From Streptomyces sp. GESEQ-35 (GTDB lineage: Bacteria; Actinomycetota; Actinomycetes; Streptomycetales; Streptomycetaceae), in assembly GCF_017948485.1 (NCBI RefSeq), contig NZ_JAFFSX010000022.1, positions 62,001 to 126,000 of the forward strand: a stretch of 64,000 nucleotides of DNA, given 5' to 3'. Each line of letters starts with the position of its first letter. Within the stretch, counting starts at the first letter, position 1. Both the position numbers and the translations under genes were made by a program. The notes beneath the pieces were generated by a model. That model saw nothing but the letters and a program-made list of their open reading frames with translations. It was not told the origin of the DNA and ran no database searches. Shown here one piece after another: positions 50,917 to 58,310 of this stretch.

Positions 50917-51417
50917 TCAGCTGCCTAGCTTCAGTCGCCAGCGGGTTTCGCCGTCGTGGGTCTCGTCCGTCGGGGACAGACCGGCCGCGGTGGCGACGGA
51001 TGCCGACGCGGTGTGGTCAGGGTGGATGTGGGCGATGACCGTCTGCAGGGAGTGGAGGCGCAGGTGGGCGACGAGGGCACGGGCCGCTTCGGAGGCGTAG
51101 CCGTGGCCCTGCCAGGGGGTGCCGATCACCCACGCGATCTCGGCGGTGGTGTGGGCGGTCACCGTGGCTTGGACGGTGCCTATGAGGTGGGAGTCGGCGC
51201 GGTGGCGTAGCACCCAGTTGCACCAGGAGACGGCCGGATCGGGGGAGCCGGCGACCAGGCGTTCGTAGCGGGTGCGGAGGGCCTCGGGGGTGCTCGGGGT
51301 GTCGCCGATATAGGTGTGCAGGGCCGGGTCGGAGAGTACGGCGGTCATCTCGGCGGCGTGTTCGACGCGCAGGGGGAGGAGGTCGAGGCGGGCGGTGGCG
51401 ATGGACTCAGCGTGCAT
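50917..51417 (-). CDS. GNAT-family N-acetyltransferase
   Basis: A 166-aa acetyl-CoA-dependent acetyltransferase of the RimJ/RimL-like group. The opening TARLDLLPLRVEHAAEMTAV and the acetyl-CoA-binding AWVIGTPWQGHGYASEAARA are diagnostic. ATG with GGGGG six bases upstream. Convergent with cebR (20-base gap). The tRNA-His terminator lies immediately upstream. Acceptor substrate unknown. Confidence 0.88.
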   Translation of the reverse strand: MHAESIATARLDLLPLRVEHAAEMTAVLSDPALHTYIGDTPSTPEALRTRYERLVAGSPDPAVSWCNWVLRHRADSHLIGTVQATVTAHTTAEIAWVIGTPWQGHGYASEAARALVAHLRLHSLQTVIAHIHPDHTASASVATAAGLSPTDETHDGETRWRLKLGS

Positions 51418-51436
51418 CAGGACCCCCGGATAAAGA

Positions 51437-51476
51437 ATCAGCCGGTGGCTTCGATCTCTCGAAGCCACCGGCTGAT
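51437..51476 (-). terminator. Terminator of tRNA-His
   Basis: Perfect 18-bp stem (ATCAGCCGGTGGCTTCGA and its complement) with a TCTC loop, followed on the minus strand by TCTTTATCC. One of the strongest hairpins in the window; it sits between tRNA-His and the GNAT gene. Confidence 0.88.
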
Positions 51477-51483
51477 CACTCAG

Positions 51484-51557
51484 GGTGAGTGACGGGACTC
51501 GAACCCGCGGCATCCTGGACCACAACCAGGTGCTCTACCAGCTGAGCTACACCCACC
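51484..51557 (-). tRNA. tRNA-His (GTG anticodon)
   Basis: On the minus strand: acceptor GTGGGTG / CACTCAC, with an encoded G at -1 opposite discriminator C73, the identity feature of tRNA-His. The D arm is GCTCAGCTGGTAGAGC, the anticodon loop has GTG between CCTGG and CCAGG, and the T arm is GCGGGTTCGAGTCCCGT. No CCA is encoded. Confidence 0.95.
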
Positions 51558-51667
51558 ATGACCGGTTCGACGAGTGTTTCCCCGACCGGCCGAGAAAAAG
51601 TGTACAGGGTCCGAAGGGGTGCTCGCGCCTGGCTTTCGCGGCACCCCGATCAAGGCTGCTGACCTGC

Positions 51668-52270
51668 CTACTGAGCAGGCAGAACGTGCTTCGCGGCGAT
51701 CGCTTTCGCGGTGTCCGAGTCGGGGCCAGGCTGGGGGACGAAGACGGCCTCGCGGTAGTAGCGCAGTTCCGCGATGGACTCCCGGATGTCGGCGAGGGCG
51801 CGGTGATTGCCGTTCTTCTCGGGGCTGTTGAAGTACGCCCGTGGGTACCAGCGCCGGGCCAGCTCCTTGATCGACGACACATCGACGATGCGGTAGTGCA
51901 GGTACTCCTCGACCTTCGGCATGTCGCGCAGCAGGAAGCCGCGGTCGGTGCCGACGGAGTTGCCGCACAGGGGCGCCTTGCCGGGCTCCTTGACGTGTTC
52001 CCGGACGTAGGCGAGCACCTGCTCCTCGGCGTCCGCCAGTGTCGTACCGGCCGGGAGTTCGTCGAGCAGCCCGGACGCGGTGTGCATCTGACGCACCACT
52101 TCCGGCATCGTCTCGAGCGCGGAGTCCGGCGGACGGATGACGATGTCCACGCCCTCACCGAGTACGTTCAGCTCGGAGTCGGTGACGAGGGCGGCCACCT
52201 CGATGAGCGCGTCGTCGGACAGCGAGAGGCCGGTCATCTCGCAGTCGATCCACACCATGCGATCGTTCAT
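51668..52270 (-). CDS. ornA: Oligoribonuclease
   Basis: A 200-aa DEDDh 3'-5' exoribonuclease that degrades 2-5 nt RNAs (and pGpG from c-di-GMP turnover). Motifs: VWIDCEMTGL (DE), LCGNSVGTDRGFL (D), NGNHRALADI (H and final D). Length matches the family. It lies 108 bases downstream of adpA on the same strand; the adpA-ornA pair is conserved and cotranscribed in studied Streptomyces, where ornA affects growth and development. Confidence 0.95.
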   Translation of the reverse strand: MNDRMVWIDCEMTGLSLSDDALIEVAALVTDSELNVLGEGVDIVIRPPDSALETMPEVVRQMHTASGLLDELPAGTTLADAEEQVLAYVREHVKEPGKAPLCGNSVGTDRGFLLRDMPKVEEYLHYRIVDVSSIKELARRWYPRAYFNSPEKNGNHRALADIRESIAELRYYREAVFVPQPGPDSDTAKAIAAKHVLPAQ

Positions 52271-52378
52271 GCGACCACCCTAAAGCCGACGTCCGCTTAT
52301 GGGTGCCCCGCGGTGCTGCCGGGATCACGCCGGTCGCGACGGTGAGGGGCGCGGACATCCCCGCCCCTCACCATCGGC

Positions 52379-53641
52379 TCACGATCCGCTGCGCTGCCCC
52401 GGAACGCTCGCGCGGCTTCCCGCGTACGCCTCGCGGCCGTGCTCGCCGGAGCCTGTCGCCGCCAGGGACGACGACGGTCCGACCGCGCTCGCCGCCGGTG
52501 AACGGCGGGTCTGTAGCGGGACCGGGCCCGGGCCGTCCGGATGCAGGGCCGGCGCCGGGCTCGGGGGGCCCGGTGAGCCGGTCGGCATCGGCGCTCCGTC
52601 GGTGTCAGCCGTCCTCTCGCCCTGCGGCCTGCGGGCCCGGTAGGCGGCCCGGTAGGCGGCGGGCGACGAGCCGAGCTGGCGGCGGAAGTGCCCGCGCAGC
52701 GCCACCGGTGAACGGAAGCCGCAGCGGCCCGCGACCTCGTCCACCGAGTAGTCCGACGTCTCCAGAAGGCGTTGCGCCTGGAGTACCCGCTGCGTGATCA
52801 GCCATTGCAGCGGGGCGCTTCCCGTGAGCGAGCGGAAGCGGCGGTCGAACGTACGACGGCTCATGTACGCGCGCGCGGCGAGCGTCTCCACGTCGAACTG
52901 CTCGTGGAGATGCTCCAGCGCCCAGGCGACGACCTCGGCGAGCGGGTCGGCGCCGATCTCCTCTGGTAAAGATCGATCGAGGTAGCGCTCCTGACCGCCG
53001 CTGCGGCGCGGCGGGACCACCAGGCGCCGGGCGAGCGCGCCGGCCGCCTCGTTGCCGTGGTCCGTCCGCACGATGTGCAGGCACAGATCGATTCCGGCCG
53101 CTGTGCCTGCGGAGGTCAGTACGTCGCCGTCGTCCACGAAGAGTTCCCGTGGATCGACGTGCACCGACGGGTAGCGCTTGGCCAGCGTCGGCGCGTACAT
53201 CCAGTGTGTTGTCGCGGGGCGGCCGTCCAGCAGGCCCGCCGCCGCGAGGACGAAGGCGCCGGTGCACAGCCCGACTATGCGGGCCCCCTCTTCGTGTGCC
53301 CGGCGCAGTGCGTCGAGCGCTTCCTCCGGTGGCGGGGAAGTGATCGAGCGCCAGGCCGGCACGACGACCGTGCCTGCCCGCGAGATCGCTTCCAGGCCAT
53401 GTGGCGCGGTGAGTTCCAGCCCCCCTGTGGTCCGCAGCGGGCCGTCCTCGCCGCCGCACACAAGCAGGCGGTAGCGCGGCACGCCGGCGTCCTGGCGGTC
53501 GATTCCGAACACCGACAGCGGTATGGAACTCTCGAAGATGGGGCCGCCGCTGAACAGCAGCACCGCGACGATCTCCTTGCGGCGTCGCCCGGAAAGTTTC
53601 CGGGCCGCGGCTTCCGGCGCGGCAGTGGAGTCGTGGCTCAT
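52379..53641 (-). CDS. adpA: AdpA, pleiotropic AraC-family developmental activator
   Basis: A 420-aa regulator of morphological development and secondary metabolism. Residues ~20-200 form the DJ-1/PfpI-like dimerisation domain (VLLFSGGPIFESSIPLSVFG; RIVGLCTGAFVLAAAGLLDG). The AraC/XylS DNA-binding domain follows at ~235-340 (LAARAYMSRRTFDRRFRSLT; VDEVAGRCGFRSPVALRGHF), then a Pro/Gly-rich tail. Codon 225 in the linker (bases 52967-52969) is TTA, the conserved bldA-tRNA control point. Length and sequence closely match AdpA of S. griseus/S. coelicolor as I remember them. A BldD-like site lies upstream. Confidence 0.97.
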   Translation of the reverse strand: MSHDSTAAPEAAARKLSGRRRKEIVAVLLFSGGPIFESSIPLSVFGIDRQDAGVPRYRLLVCGGEDGPLRTTGGLELTAPHGLEAISRAGTVVVPAWRSITSPPPEEALDALRRAHEEGARIVGLCTGAFVLAAAGLLDGRPATTHWMYAPTLAKRYPSVHVDPRELFVDDGDVLTSAGTAAGIDLCLHIVRTDHGNEAAGALARRLVVPPRRSGGQERYLDRSLPEEIGADPLAEVVAWALEHLHEQFDVETLAARAYMSRRTFDRRFRSLTGSAPLQWLITQRVLQAQRLLETSDYSVDEVAGRCGFRSPVALRGHFRRQLGSSPAAYRAAYRARRPQGERTADTDGAPMPTGSPGPPSPAPALHPDGPGPVPLQTRRSPAASAVGPSSSLAATGSGEHGREAYAGSRASVPGQRSGS

Positions 53642-54019
53642 ACTGCTAAGCCCCCCTCGGTGGTCGCGGCTCCTCGGTTGTGTCGCTCCTGCACGTTTCC
53701 CCTCGGTCCTGCACGAGTCCCCCGCCGTAAGACAGTCAAGATCGAATCTACTGCGTCCCGCGGTGCCGAGGTGACCAGTTCACCACCCGGCACATTGTCG
53801 ACTTGGCAACTTGGCGTGAAGCATTCGATCACGAAGCGTTGCACTCGTGGGCCGTGCAGGGAAGTGCGCCTCGTCGCAGTGGCCAATCCCTGTAGGGTGC
53901 GCAAGCCCTCTTGGGCCCTTTCGGTGCAGGTGGAACAGGGCGTGGGGGGTGTTCAGGGCAAGGGATGCGCGGTGGCCAGAAGTTGGCTGAAAAGAAGCGG
54001 GTCCGTGCGCGGAAACCGG
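53642..54019. other. adpA upstream regulatory region (378 bp, no gene)
   Basis: No coding gene is visible. It should hold the adpA promoter and its long leader. Visible elements: two CCTGCACG direct repeats just upstream of the start, a GGTGA-N5-TCACC site at 53770-53784, and TGGCGTGAAG at 53812-53821, which matches nine of ten positions of the AdpA consensus TGGCSNGWWY and could be an autoregulatory site. Confidence 0.55.
53770..53784. promoter_or_regulatory. BldD-like site upstream of adpA
   Basis: GGTGA-CCAGT-TCACC: inverted half-sites of the BldD type, 129 bp upstream of the adpA start. BldD, with c-di-GMP, is known to repress adpA in studied species. Confidence 0.5.
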
Positions 54020-54340
54020 TCAGTCGACCGGTGTGTTTCCCCCAGCATGCCGTCCGCCCCTGTGGGCCCCGGTGCCGCTCCTGTGATGACGGCCACGGTG
54101 CGGGGCCGGTTCGTCGGCGAGCAGCCGGGCCGCGCCGCGCTCGGAGTGGCGCAGCAGAACCCGGCAGACGCCGGTGACGGCCGCCAGGCCGAGCGCCGTG
54201 CCGGTGGCGCCGGCGAGGGAGGTGCCGTAGACGAGGAGCACGACGGGGACGAGGACGCAGCTGAAGGCCGCCCAGCGGACCACGTCGGTGGCGGTGTCCT
54301 GGGAGTGGGGCGTCTCGGGGGTGGGGCGTGGGCCGGACAT
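54020..54340 (-). CDS. Small membrane protein upstream of adpA
   Basis: A 106-aa protein with two hydrophobic segments (AFSCVLVPVVLLVYGTSLAG and GTALGLAAVTGVCRVLL, residues ~28-65) and a hydrophilic His/Arg/Gly-rich tail. It matches small membrane proteins found next to adpA in related genomes, from memory. Function unknown. It points towards adpA, with a 378-bp gap. Confidence 0.7.
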   Translation of the reverse strand: MSGPRPTPETPHSQDTATDVVRWAAFSCVLVPVVLLVYGTSLAGATGTALGLAAVTGVCRVLLRHSERGAARLLADEPAPHRGRHHRSGTGAHRGGRHAGGNTPVD

Positions 54341-54656
54341 GTGCGTGCTCCCGGGGTTGGTCGGTCGCCGGGTTCAACGCCTGTTCGAGGCGTCGGTCAC
54401 TCTAGGGGGCGCCCGGGCCGGACGGGGGCCGGGTAAGTGAATGCTGTGCAAACCGCCTGTACAGCGCAGCAACCATTGCGTTACGGGCGTGCCCTCGTGC
54501 ATGCTCCCTGGAACCCCCGCAGCGGTTGTGCGGGATCTGGGCTAAGGAGGCGTGCCGCCGTACCCTTGGGGGTATGGGGTTGGGAAGATGATTCCCGGAC
54601 ACAGCTCCGCCGCACACTGTCGTCCCTCCCAAAAGGATCGCAACGCCGAGACAGCC
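54341..54656. other. Divergent intergenic region (316 bp)
   Basis: No gene seen. It carries promoters for the small membrane protein and the universal stress protein. A TAAGGAGG at 54543-54550 is followed by no well-spaced start, and there is a small TACCC-TTGG-GGGTA hairpin at 54561-54574. Confidence 0.35.
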
Positions 54657-55184
54657 ATGGCCGGTCACGAATTCTTCGAACCAGCGGACCGCAAGCGGCC
54701 GGTCGCCGACCACACGGCGTCCGAGCCCCTGGCGGCGGAAGAGTCACGTCATTCCTGCGACCCCGCTTTCAAGCACGGCGTAGTCGTCGGCTTCGACGGG
54801 TCCACGTCCAGTGAGCGCGCCCTGGCGTACGCCATCGGGATGGCCCATCGCTCCGGGTCGGGCCTGATCATCGTCCATGTGGCCAACCGGCTGCCCACCA
54901 CGGTGTGGGCCGGCTGCGAGCCACCCGTCTTCGTGGACGTCCCGGACCATCGCACCGAGGTGCTGGGTCTTGAGCTCGCCTGTGCGGACTATCTCGCCGA
55001 AGTGCCTTGGATCCTCGTCGAGCGCGGCGGCGACATCTGCCACGAACTCGAAGAGGTCGGGCGGGAGTACGAGGCGGACGCGATCGTCGTCGGGTCCACG
55101 CAGGGCATCGTCGGACGGATTTTCGGATCCGTCGCCGGGCGGCTGGCCAAGCGTGCGAAGCGGCCCGTCGTTGTTATTCCGTAA
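54657..55184 (+). CDS. Universal stress protein
   Basis: A 175-aa single-domain UspA-type protein with a ~40-residue N-terminal extension. The fold starts at VVVGFDGSTSSERALAYAIG; the ATP-binding loop is VGSTQGIVGRIFGSVAGRLA (G-x2-G-x9-GS), so it is of the nucleotide-binding class. The ATG at 54657 has a weak SD; an in-frame GTG at 54552 would lengthen it. Likely a dormancy/stress factor; regulation not visible. Confidence 0.87.
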   Translation: MAGHEFFEPADRKRPVADHTASEPLAAEESRHSCDPAFKHGVVVGFDGSTSSERALAYAIGMAHRSGSGLIIVHVANRLPTTVWAGCEPPVFVDVPDHRTEVLGLELACADYLAEVPWILVERGGDICHELEEVGREYEADAIVVGSTQGIVGRIFGSVAGRLAKRAKRPVVVIP

Positions 55185-55273
55185 CTCGCCGTTGTCCCAG
55201 GTGAGATGTGGAGTTGGCGTAGTCGATCCCCTTTGTGGCAGTGCGTAAATCTACTGACGCGTAGAGGTGTTTG

Positions 55274-55290
55274 TGCCCTTGTGAAGGGCA
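55274..55290. terminator. Small hairpin after universal stress gene
   Basis: TGCCCTT-GTG-AAGGGCA, 7-bp stem between the stress protein and the YaaH-type transporter. Weak; may instead be part of the downstream leader. Confidence 0.35.
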
Positions 55291-55335
55291 TATATCGGTC
55301 ACCGCGCAACTGCACATGCATGAAGGGAGCCCGCC

Positions 55336-55899
55336 GTGGACAATGACGTCTCTGCGGGAAGCACCACCACGATCGTCGGCCGACTCGCTCTTGGGATCAC
55401 CCTCCTGGCCTTCGGGCTCGGGTACACCGACGTGATCGACGGTGTGACGGCGGCCGACGCCGTATCAGTGGCCCAATACGTGGGCGGCGTAGCCTTGTTC
55501 GTCGCCGGCCTGATGGCTTTCCGTGACCGTGACACCGTCTCGGGTACGGCCTTCTCGGCGCTCGGTGCGCTCTGGTTCACCTGGGCCGTCTCTGCCGACG
55601 CCCAAGTCTCCGCCAACGCTGCCGGGTTGTTCCTGTTGCTCTTCGCCCTCGTGGCGCTGTCCCTCACCTTCGCGGGTGGCGACCAGCTGGGTCAGGGTAT
55701 GTACGGGCTGTTCTTCGTCGCCCTGGTGCTCATGGCTATCGCCAACTTCGCCGACAACGACGGTCTCACCAAGGTCGGTGGCTGGTTCGCCGTCGCGGCG
55801 GGGGCGGTGGCTTGGTATGCCGCGACTGCTGCGCTGGCTCACTGGCCGACTGTTCTTCCTCGGCGTGCTGCCGGTCGGGGCGTGACGGCCCACGGCTAG
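55336..55899 (+). CDS. GPR1/FUN34/YaaH-family (acetate uptake-type) membrane protein
   Basis: A 187-aa protein with six hydrophobic segments (GRLALGITLLAFGLGYTDVI; VGGVALFVAGLMAFRDRDTV; LFLLLFALVALSLTFAGGDQ; GLFFVALVLMAIANFADNDG). This matches the small GPR1/FUN34/YaaH family linked to acetate or succinate transport. The usual NPAPLGL signature is not evident, so substrate is doubtful. GTG start with GGGAG seven bases upstream. Confidence 0.75.
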   Translation: MDNDVSAGSTTTIVGRLALGITLLAFGLGYTDVIDGVTAADAVSVAQYVGGVALFVAGLMAFRDRDTVSGTAFSALGALWFTWAVSADAQVSANAAGLFLLLFALVALSLTFAGGDQLGQGMYGLFFVALVLMAIANFADNDGLTKVGGWFAVAAGAVAWYAATAALAHWPTVLPRRAAGRGVTAHG

Positions 55900-55938
55900 C
55901 TGCGCAGGCTGGGGGTTTGGGCGGCCCCCGGCGAATGG

Positions 55939-55978
55939 ACGGACCCCCTGTGTTTGGTGGCAACACGTGGGGGTCCGT
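55939..55978. terminator. Bidirectional terminator between YaaH-type gene and glmS
   Basis: ACGGACCCCC / GGGGGTCCGT outer stem with an inner GTGTT / AACAC stem, between convergent genes. Confidence 0.75.
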
Positions 55979-55993
55979 TCTGTTGTCTGACCT

Positions 55994-56040
55994 CTGCGGG
56001 TGCGTGGGGGCTTGTCGCGCAGTTCCCCGCGCCCCTAAAA
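55994..56040. repeat. Streptomyces intergenic repeat, copy 2
   Basis: Reverse-complement copy of the element at 33498-33546 (core CGCGCAGTTCCCCGCGCCCC), immediately downstream of the glmS stop. Confidence 0.7.
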
Positions 56041-56051
56041 GATAAAAGCCT

Positions 56052-57869
56052 CTACTCCACCGTTACTGACTTGGCCAGGTTCCTCGGCTTGTCGATGTCC
56101 CGCCCGAGCGCCAATGCCGTGTGGTAGGCGAGGAGTTGGAGGGGGATGCCCATGAGGATGGGGTCCAACTCGTCCTCGTTCTTCGGGACTACGAGTGTCT
56201 GGTCGGCCTTCTCCTGGTGCTGGTGGGCGACCGCGAGGATTTTGCCGCTGCGGGCCTTGATCTCCTCCATGGCGGCGCGGTTCTTCTCCAGGAGGTCGTC
56301 GTCGGGGACGATGGCGACCGTGGGCAGGGCGGGCTCGATGAGGGCGAGCGGGCCGTGCTTCAACTCCGAGGCGGGGTAGGCCTCGGCGTGGATGTAGGAG
56401 ACCTCCTTGAGCTTCAGGGAGGCCTCGCGGGCGACCGGGTAGCCGCGGACGCGGCCGATGAAGAGCATCGAGCGGGCGTCGGCGTAACTCTGGGCCAGCT
56501 TCTCGATCTCGCCCTCCTGCTCCATGATCTCGGCGATCTGGGCGGGGAGCTTGCGCAGGCCCTCGATGATGCGCTTGCCGTCGCGGACCGAGAGGTCCCG
56601 GGTGCGGCCGAGGTGCAGGGCCAGCAGGGCGAAGGCCACCGTCGTGTTGGTGAAGCACTTCGTCGAGACCACGCAGACCTCGGGGCCCGCGTGGACGTAG
56701 ACGCCGCCGTCGGCCTCGCGGGCGATCGCCGAGCCGACGACGTTCACCACGCCCAGCACCCTCGCGCCCTTGCGCTTCAGCTCCTGGACGGCGGCCAGGA
56801 CGTCGTACGTCTCACCGGACTGGGACACGGCGATGTAGAGCGTGTCGGGGTCGACGACCGCGTTGCGGTAGCGGAACTCGGAGGCGGGCTCGGCGTCCGC
56901 GGGGATGCGGGCCAGCTCCTCGATCATCTGGGCGCCGATCATGCCCGCGTGGTACGAGGTGCCGCAGCCGAGGATCTTCACGCGGCGGATCTTGCGGGCC
57001 TCACGGGCGTCCAGGTTCAGGCCGCCGAGGTGCACGGTGGAGAAGCGGTCGTCGATGCGGCCGCGCAGCACGCGGTCCACGGCGTCGGCCTGCTCGTGGA
57101 TCTCCTTGTGCATGTAGGTGTCGTGGCCGCCCATGTCGTAGGACGCCGCTTCCCATTCGACGGTGGTGGGCTCCGCCGTGGTGCGGGTGCCCTCCGTCGT
57201 GTACGTGCGGAAGTCGTCGGCCTTGAGGGTGGCCATCTCGCCGTCGTCCAGCGTCACTATCTGGCGCGTGTGGGTGACCAGCGCGGCGATGTCCGAGGCG
57301 ACGAACATCTCCTTCTCGCCGATGCCGAGGACGACCGGGGAGCCGTTGCGGGCGACGACGATGCGGTCGGGGAAGTCGGCGTGCAGGACCGCGATGCCGT
57401 ACGTGCCCTCGATGAGGCGCAGCGTCTCGCGGACCTTGTCCTCCAGCTTCTCCGCCTGCGAGCGGGAGATGAGGTGGACGAGGACCTCGGTGTCGGTCTC
57501 GGAGAGGAACTCGACGCCGTCGGCCTCCAGCTTGCGGCGCAGGTCGGAGGCGTTGTCGATGATGCCGTTGTGGACGACGGCGACCTTGCCCTCGGCGTCG
57601 AGGTGCGGGTGGGCGTTCACGTCGGAGGGGGCGCCGTGGGTGGCCCAGCGGGTGTGGGCGATGCCGGTGGTGCCCTTGAAACGGGCCGGCACCTTGGCCT
57701 CCAGGTCGCGGACCCGGCCCTTGGCCTTGACCATCTTCAGACCGGACGACTTGGGGGTGGTCACGACGATGCCGGCCGAGTCGTAGCCGCGGTACTCCAG
57801 GCGCTGGAGGCCCTCCAGGAGCAGGGGAGCCACGTCACGCCTGCCGATGTATCCGACAATTCCGCACAT
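56052..57869 (-). CDS. glmS: Glutamine-fructose-6-phosphate aminotransferase (isomerizing)
   Basis: A 605-aa enzyme making glucosamine-6-phosphate from fructose-6-phosphate and glutamine, first step to UDP-GlcNAc. The N-terminal glutaminase domain starts MCGIVGYIGRR, Cys2 being the nucleophile after Met removal; GIAHTRWATHG and HNGIIDN follow. Two SIS sugar-isomerase domains (~285-600) carry GCGTSYHAGMIG and SQSGETYDVLAA; the C-terminal DKPRNLAKSVTVE is diagnostic. Preceded at 12 bases by a small gene on the same strand, so no glmS ribozyme is possible between them. Confidence 0.96.
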   Translation of the reverse strand: MCGIVGYIGRRDVAPLLLEGLQRLEYRGYDSAGIVVTTPKSSGLKMVKAKGRVRDLEAKVPARFKGTTGIAHTRWATHGAPSDVNAHPHLDAEGKVAVVHNGIIDNASDLRRKLEADGVEFLSETDTEVLVHLISRSQAEKLEDKVRETLRLIEGTYGIAVLHADFPDRIVVARNGSPVVLGIGEKEMFVASDIAALVTHTRQIVTLDDGEMATLKADDFRTYTTEGTRTTAEPTTVEWEAASYDMGGHDTYMHKEIHEQADAVDRVLRGRIDDRFSTVHLGGLNLDAREARKIRRVKILGCGTSYHAGMIGAQMIEELARIPADAEPASEFRYRNAVVDPDTLYIAVSQSGETYDVLAAVQELKRKGARVLGVVNVVGSAIAREADGGVYVHAGPEVCVVSTKCFTNTTVAFALLALHLGRTRDLSVRDGKRIIEGLRKLPAQIAEIMEQEGEIEKLAQSYADARSMLFIGRVRGYPVAREASLKLKEVSYIHAEAYPASELKHGPLALIEPALPTVAIVPDDDLLEKNRAAMEEIKARSGKILAVAHQHQEKADQTLVVPKNEDELDPILMGIPLQLLAYHTALALGRDIDKPRNLAKSVTVE

Positions 57870-57881
57870 GTAGAGGTATTC

Positions 57882-58175
57882 CTAGCCGTAGACGATGCGG
57901 CGCAGCTGCCGGAGTGTGAGTTCCGGGGGTGCGACCGCTCTGTATTTGAGGTCCGCCTCGATCCGTTCGAAGATCTCCGAGTTCACCAGGCCCTGGGCCT
58001 GTAGCTCACGGTGGCGGCGACGGACGTAGTCCTCGGTCGTCTCGTCGAAGTAGGCGAGCACGTCCTGTATCACGCGCAGCGCCTCGCCCCGGCTGAGGGG
58101 CGAGGACCGCGTCAAGTGATCAACAAGTTCATCGTGCACCCGGTAGATCCTGGGGTACCGACGACTGTTTCGCAA
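57882..58175 (-). CDS. Small helical hypothetical protein upstream of glmS
   Basis: A 97-aa basic helical protein (DELVDHLTRSSPLSRGEALR; YVRRRHRELQAQGLVNSEIF; PPELTLRQLRRIVYG). It lies 12 bases upstream of glmS and is probably cotranscribed. Starts: TTG 58175 (AGGA three to four bases upstream) or GTG 58139 (AGGA about eight bases upstream). I recall a similar gene beside glmS in other Streptomyces, but no function. Confidence 0.65.
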   Translation of the reverse strand: MRNSRRYPRIYRVHDELVDHLTRSSPLSRGEALRVIQDVLAYFDETTEDYVRRRHRELQAQGLVNSEIFERIEADLKYRAVAPPELTLRQLRRIVYG

Positions 58176-58310
58176 GAATCCTGCCCGATATCGGGCAACT
58201 GCCTGTTGAAACTCTTTGGGAGAACGTTGAATCCGTCATGAGCACCTGTTCGCACGCTGTCCATCCTGCGGAACTCGGCTCGTTGCCCGGGGGGACGAGT
58301 TTCAGACGCC

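Noticed and set aside
57870..57881. A glmS ribozyme or other leader element
   Set aside because: Only 12 bases separate the upstream small gene from the glmS start, too short for any such RNA.
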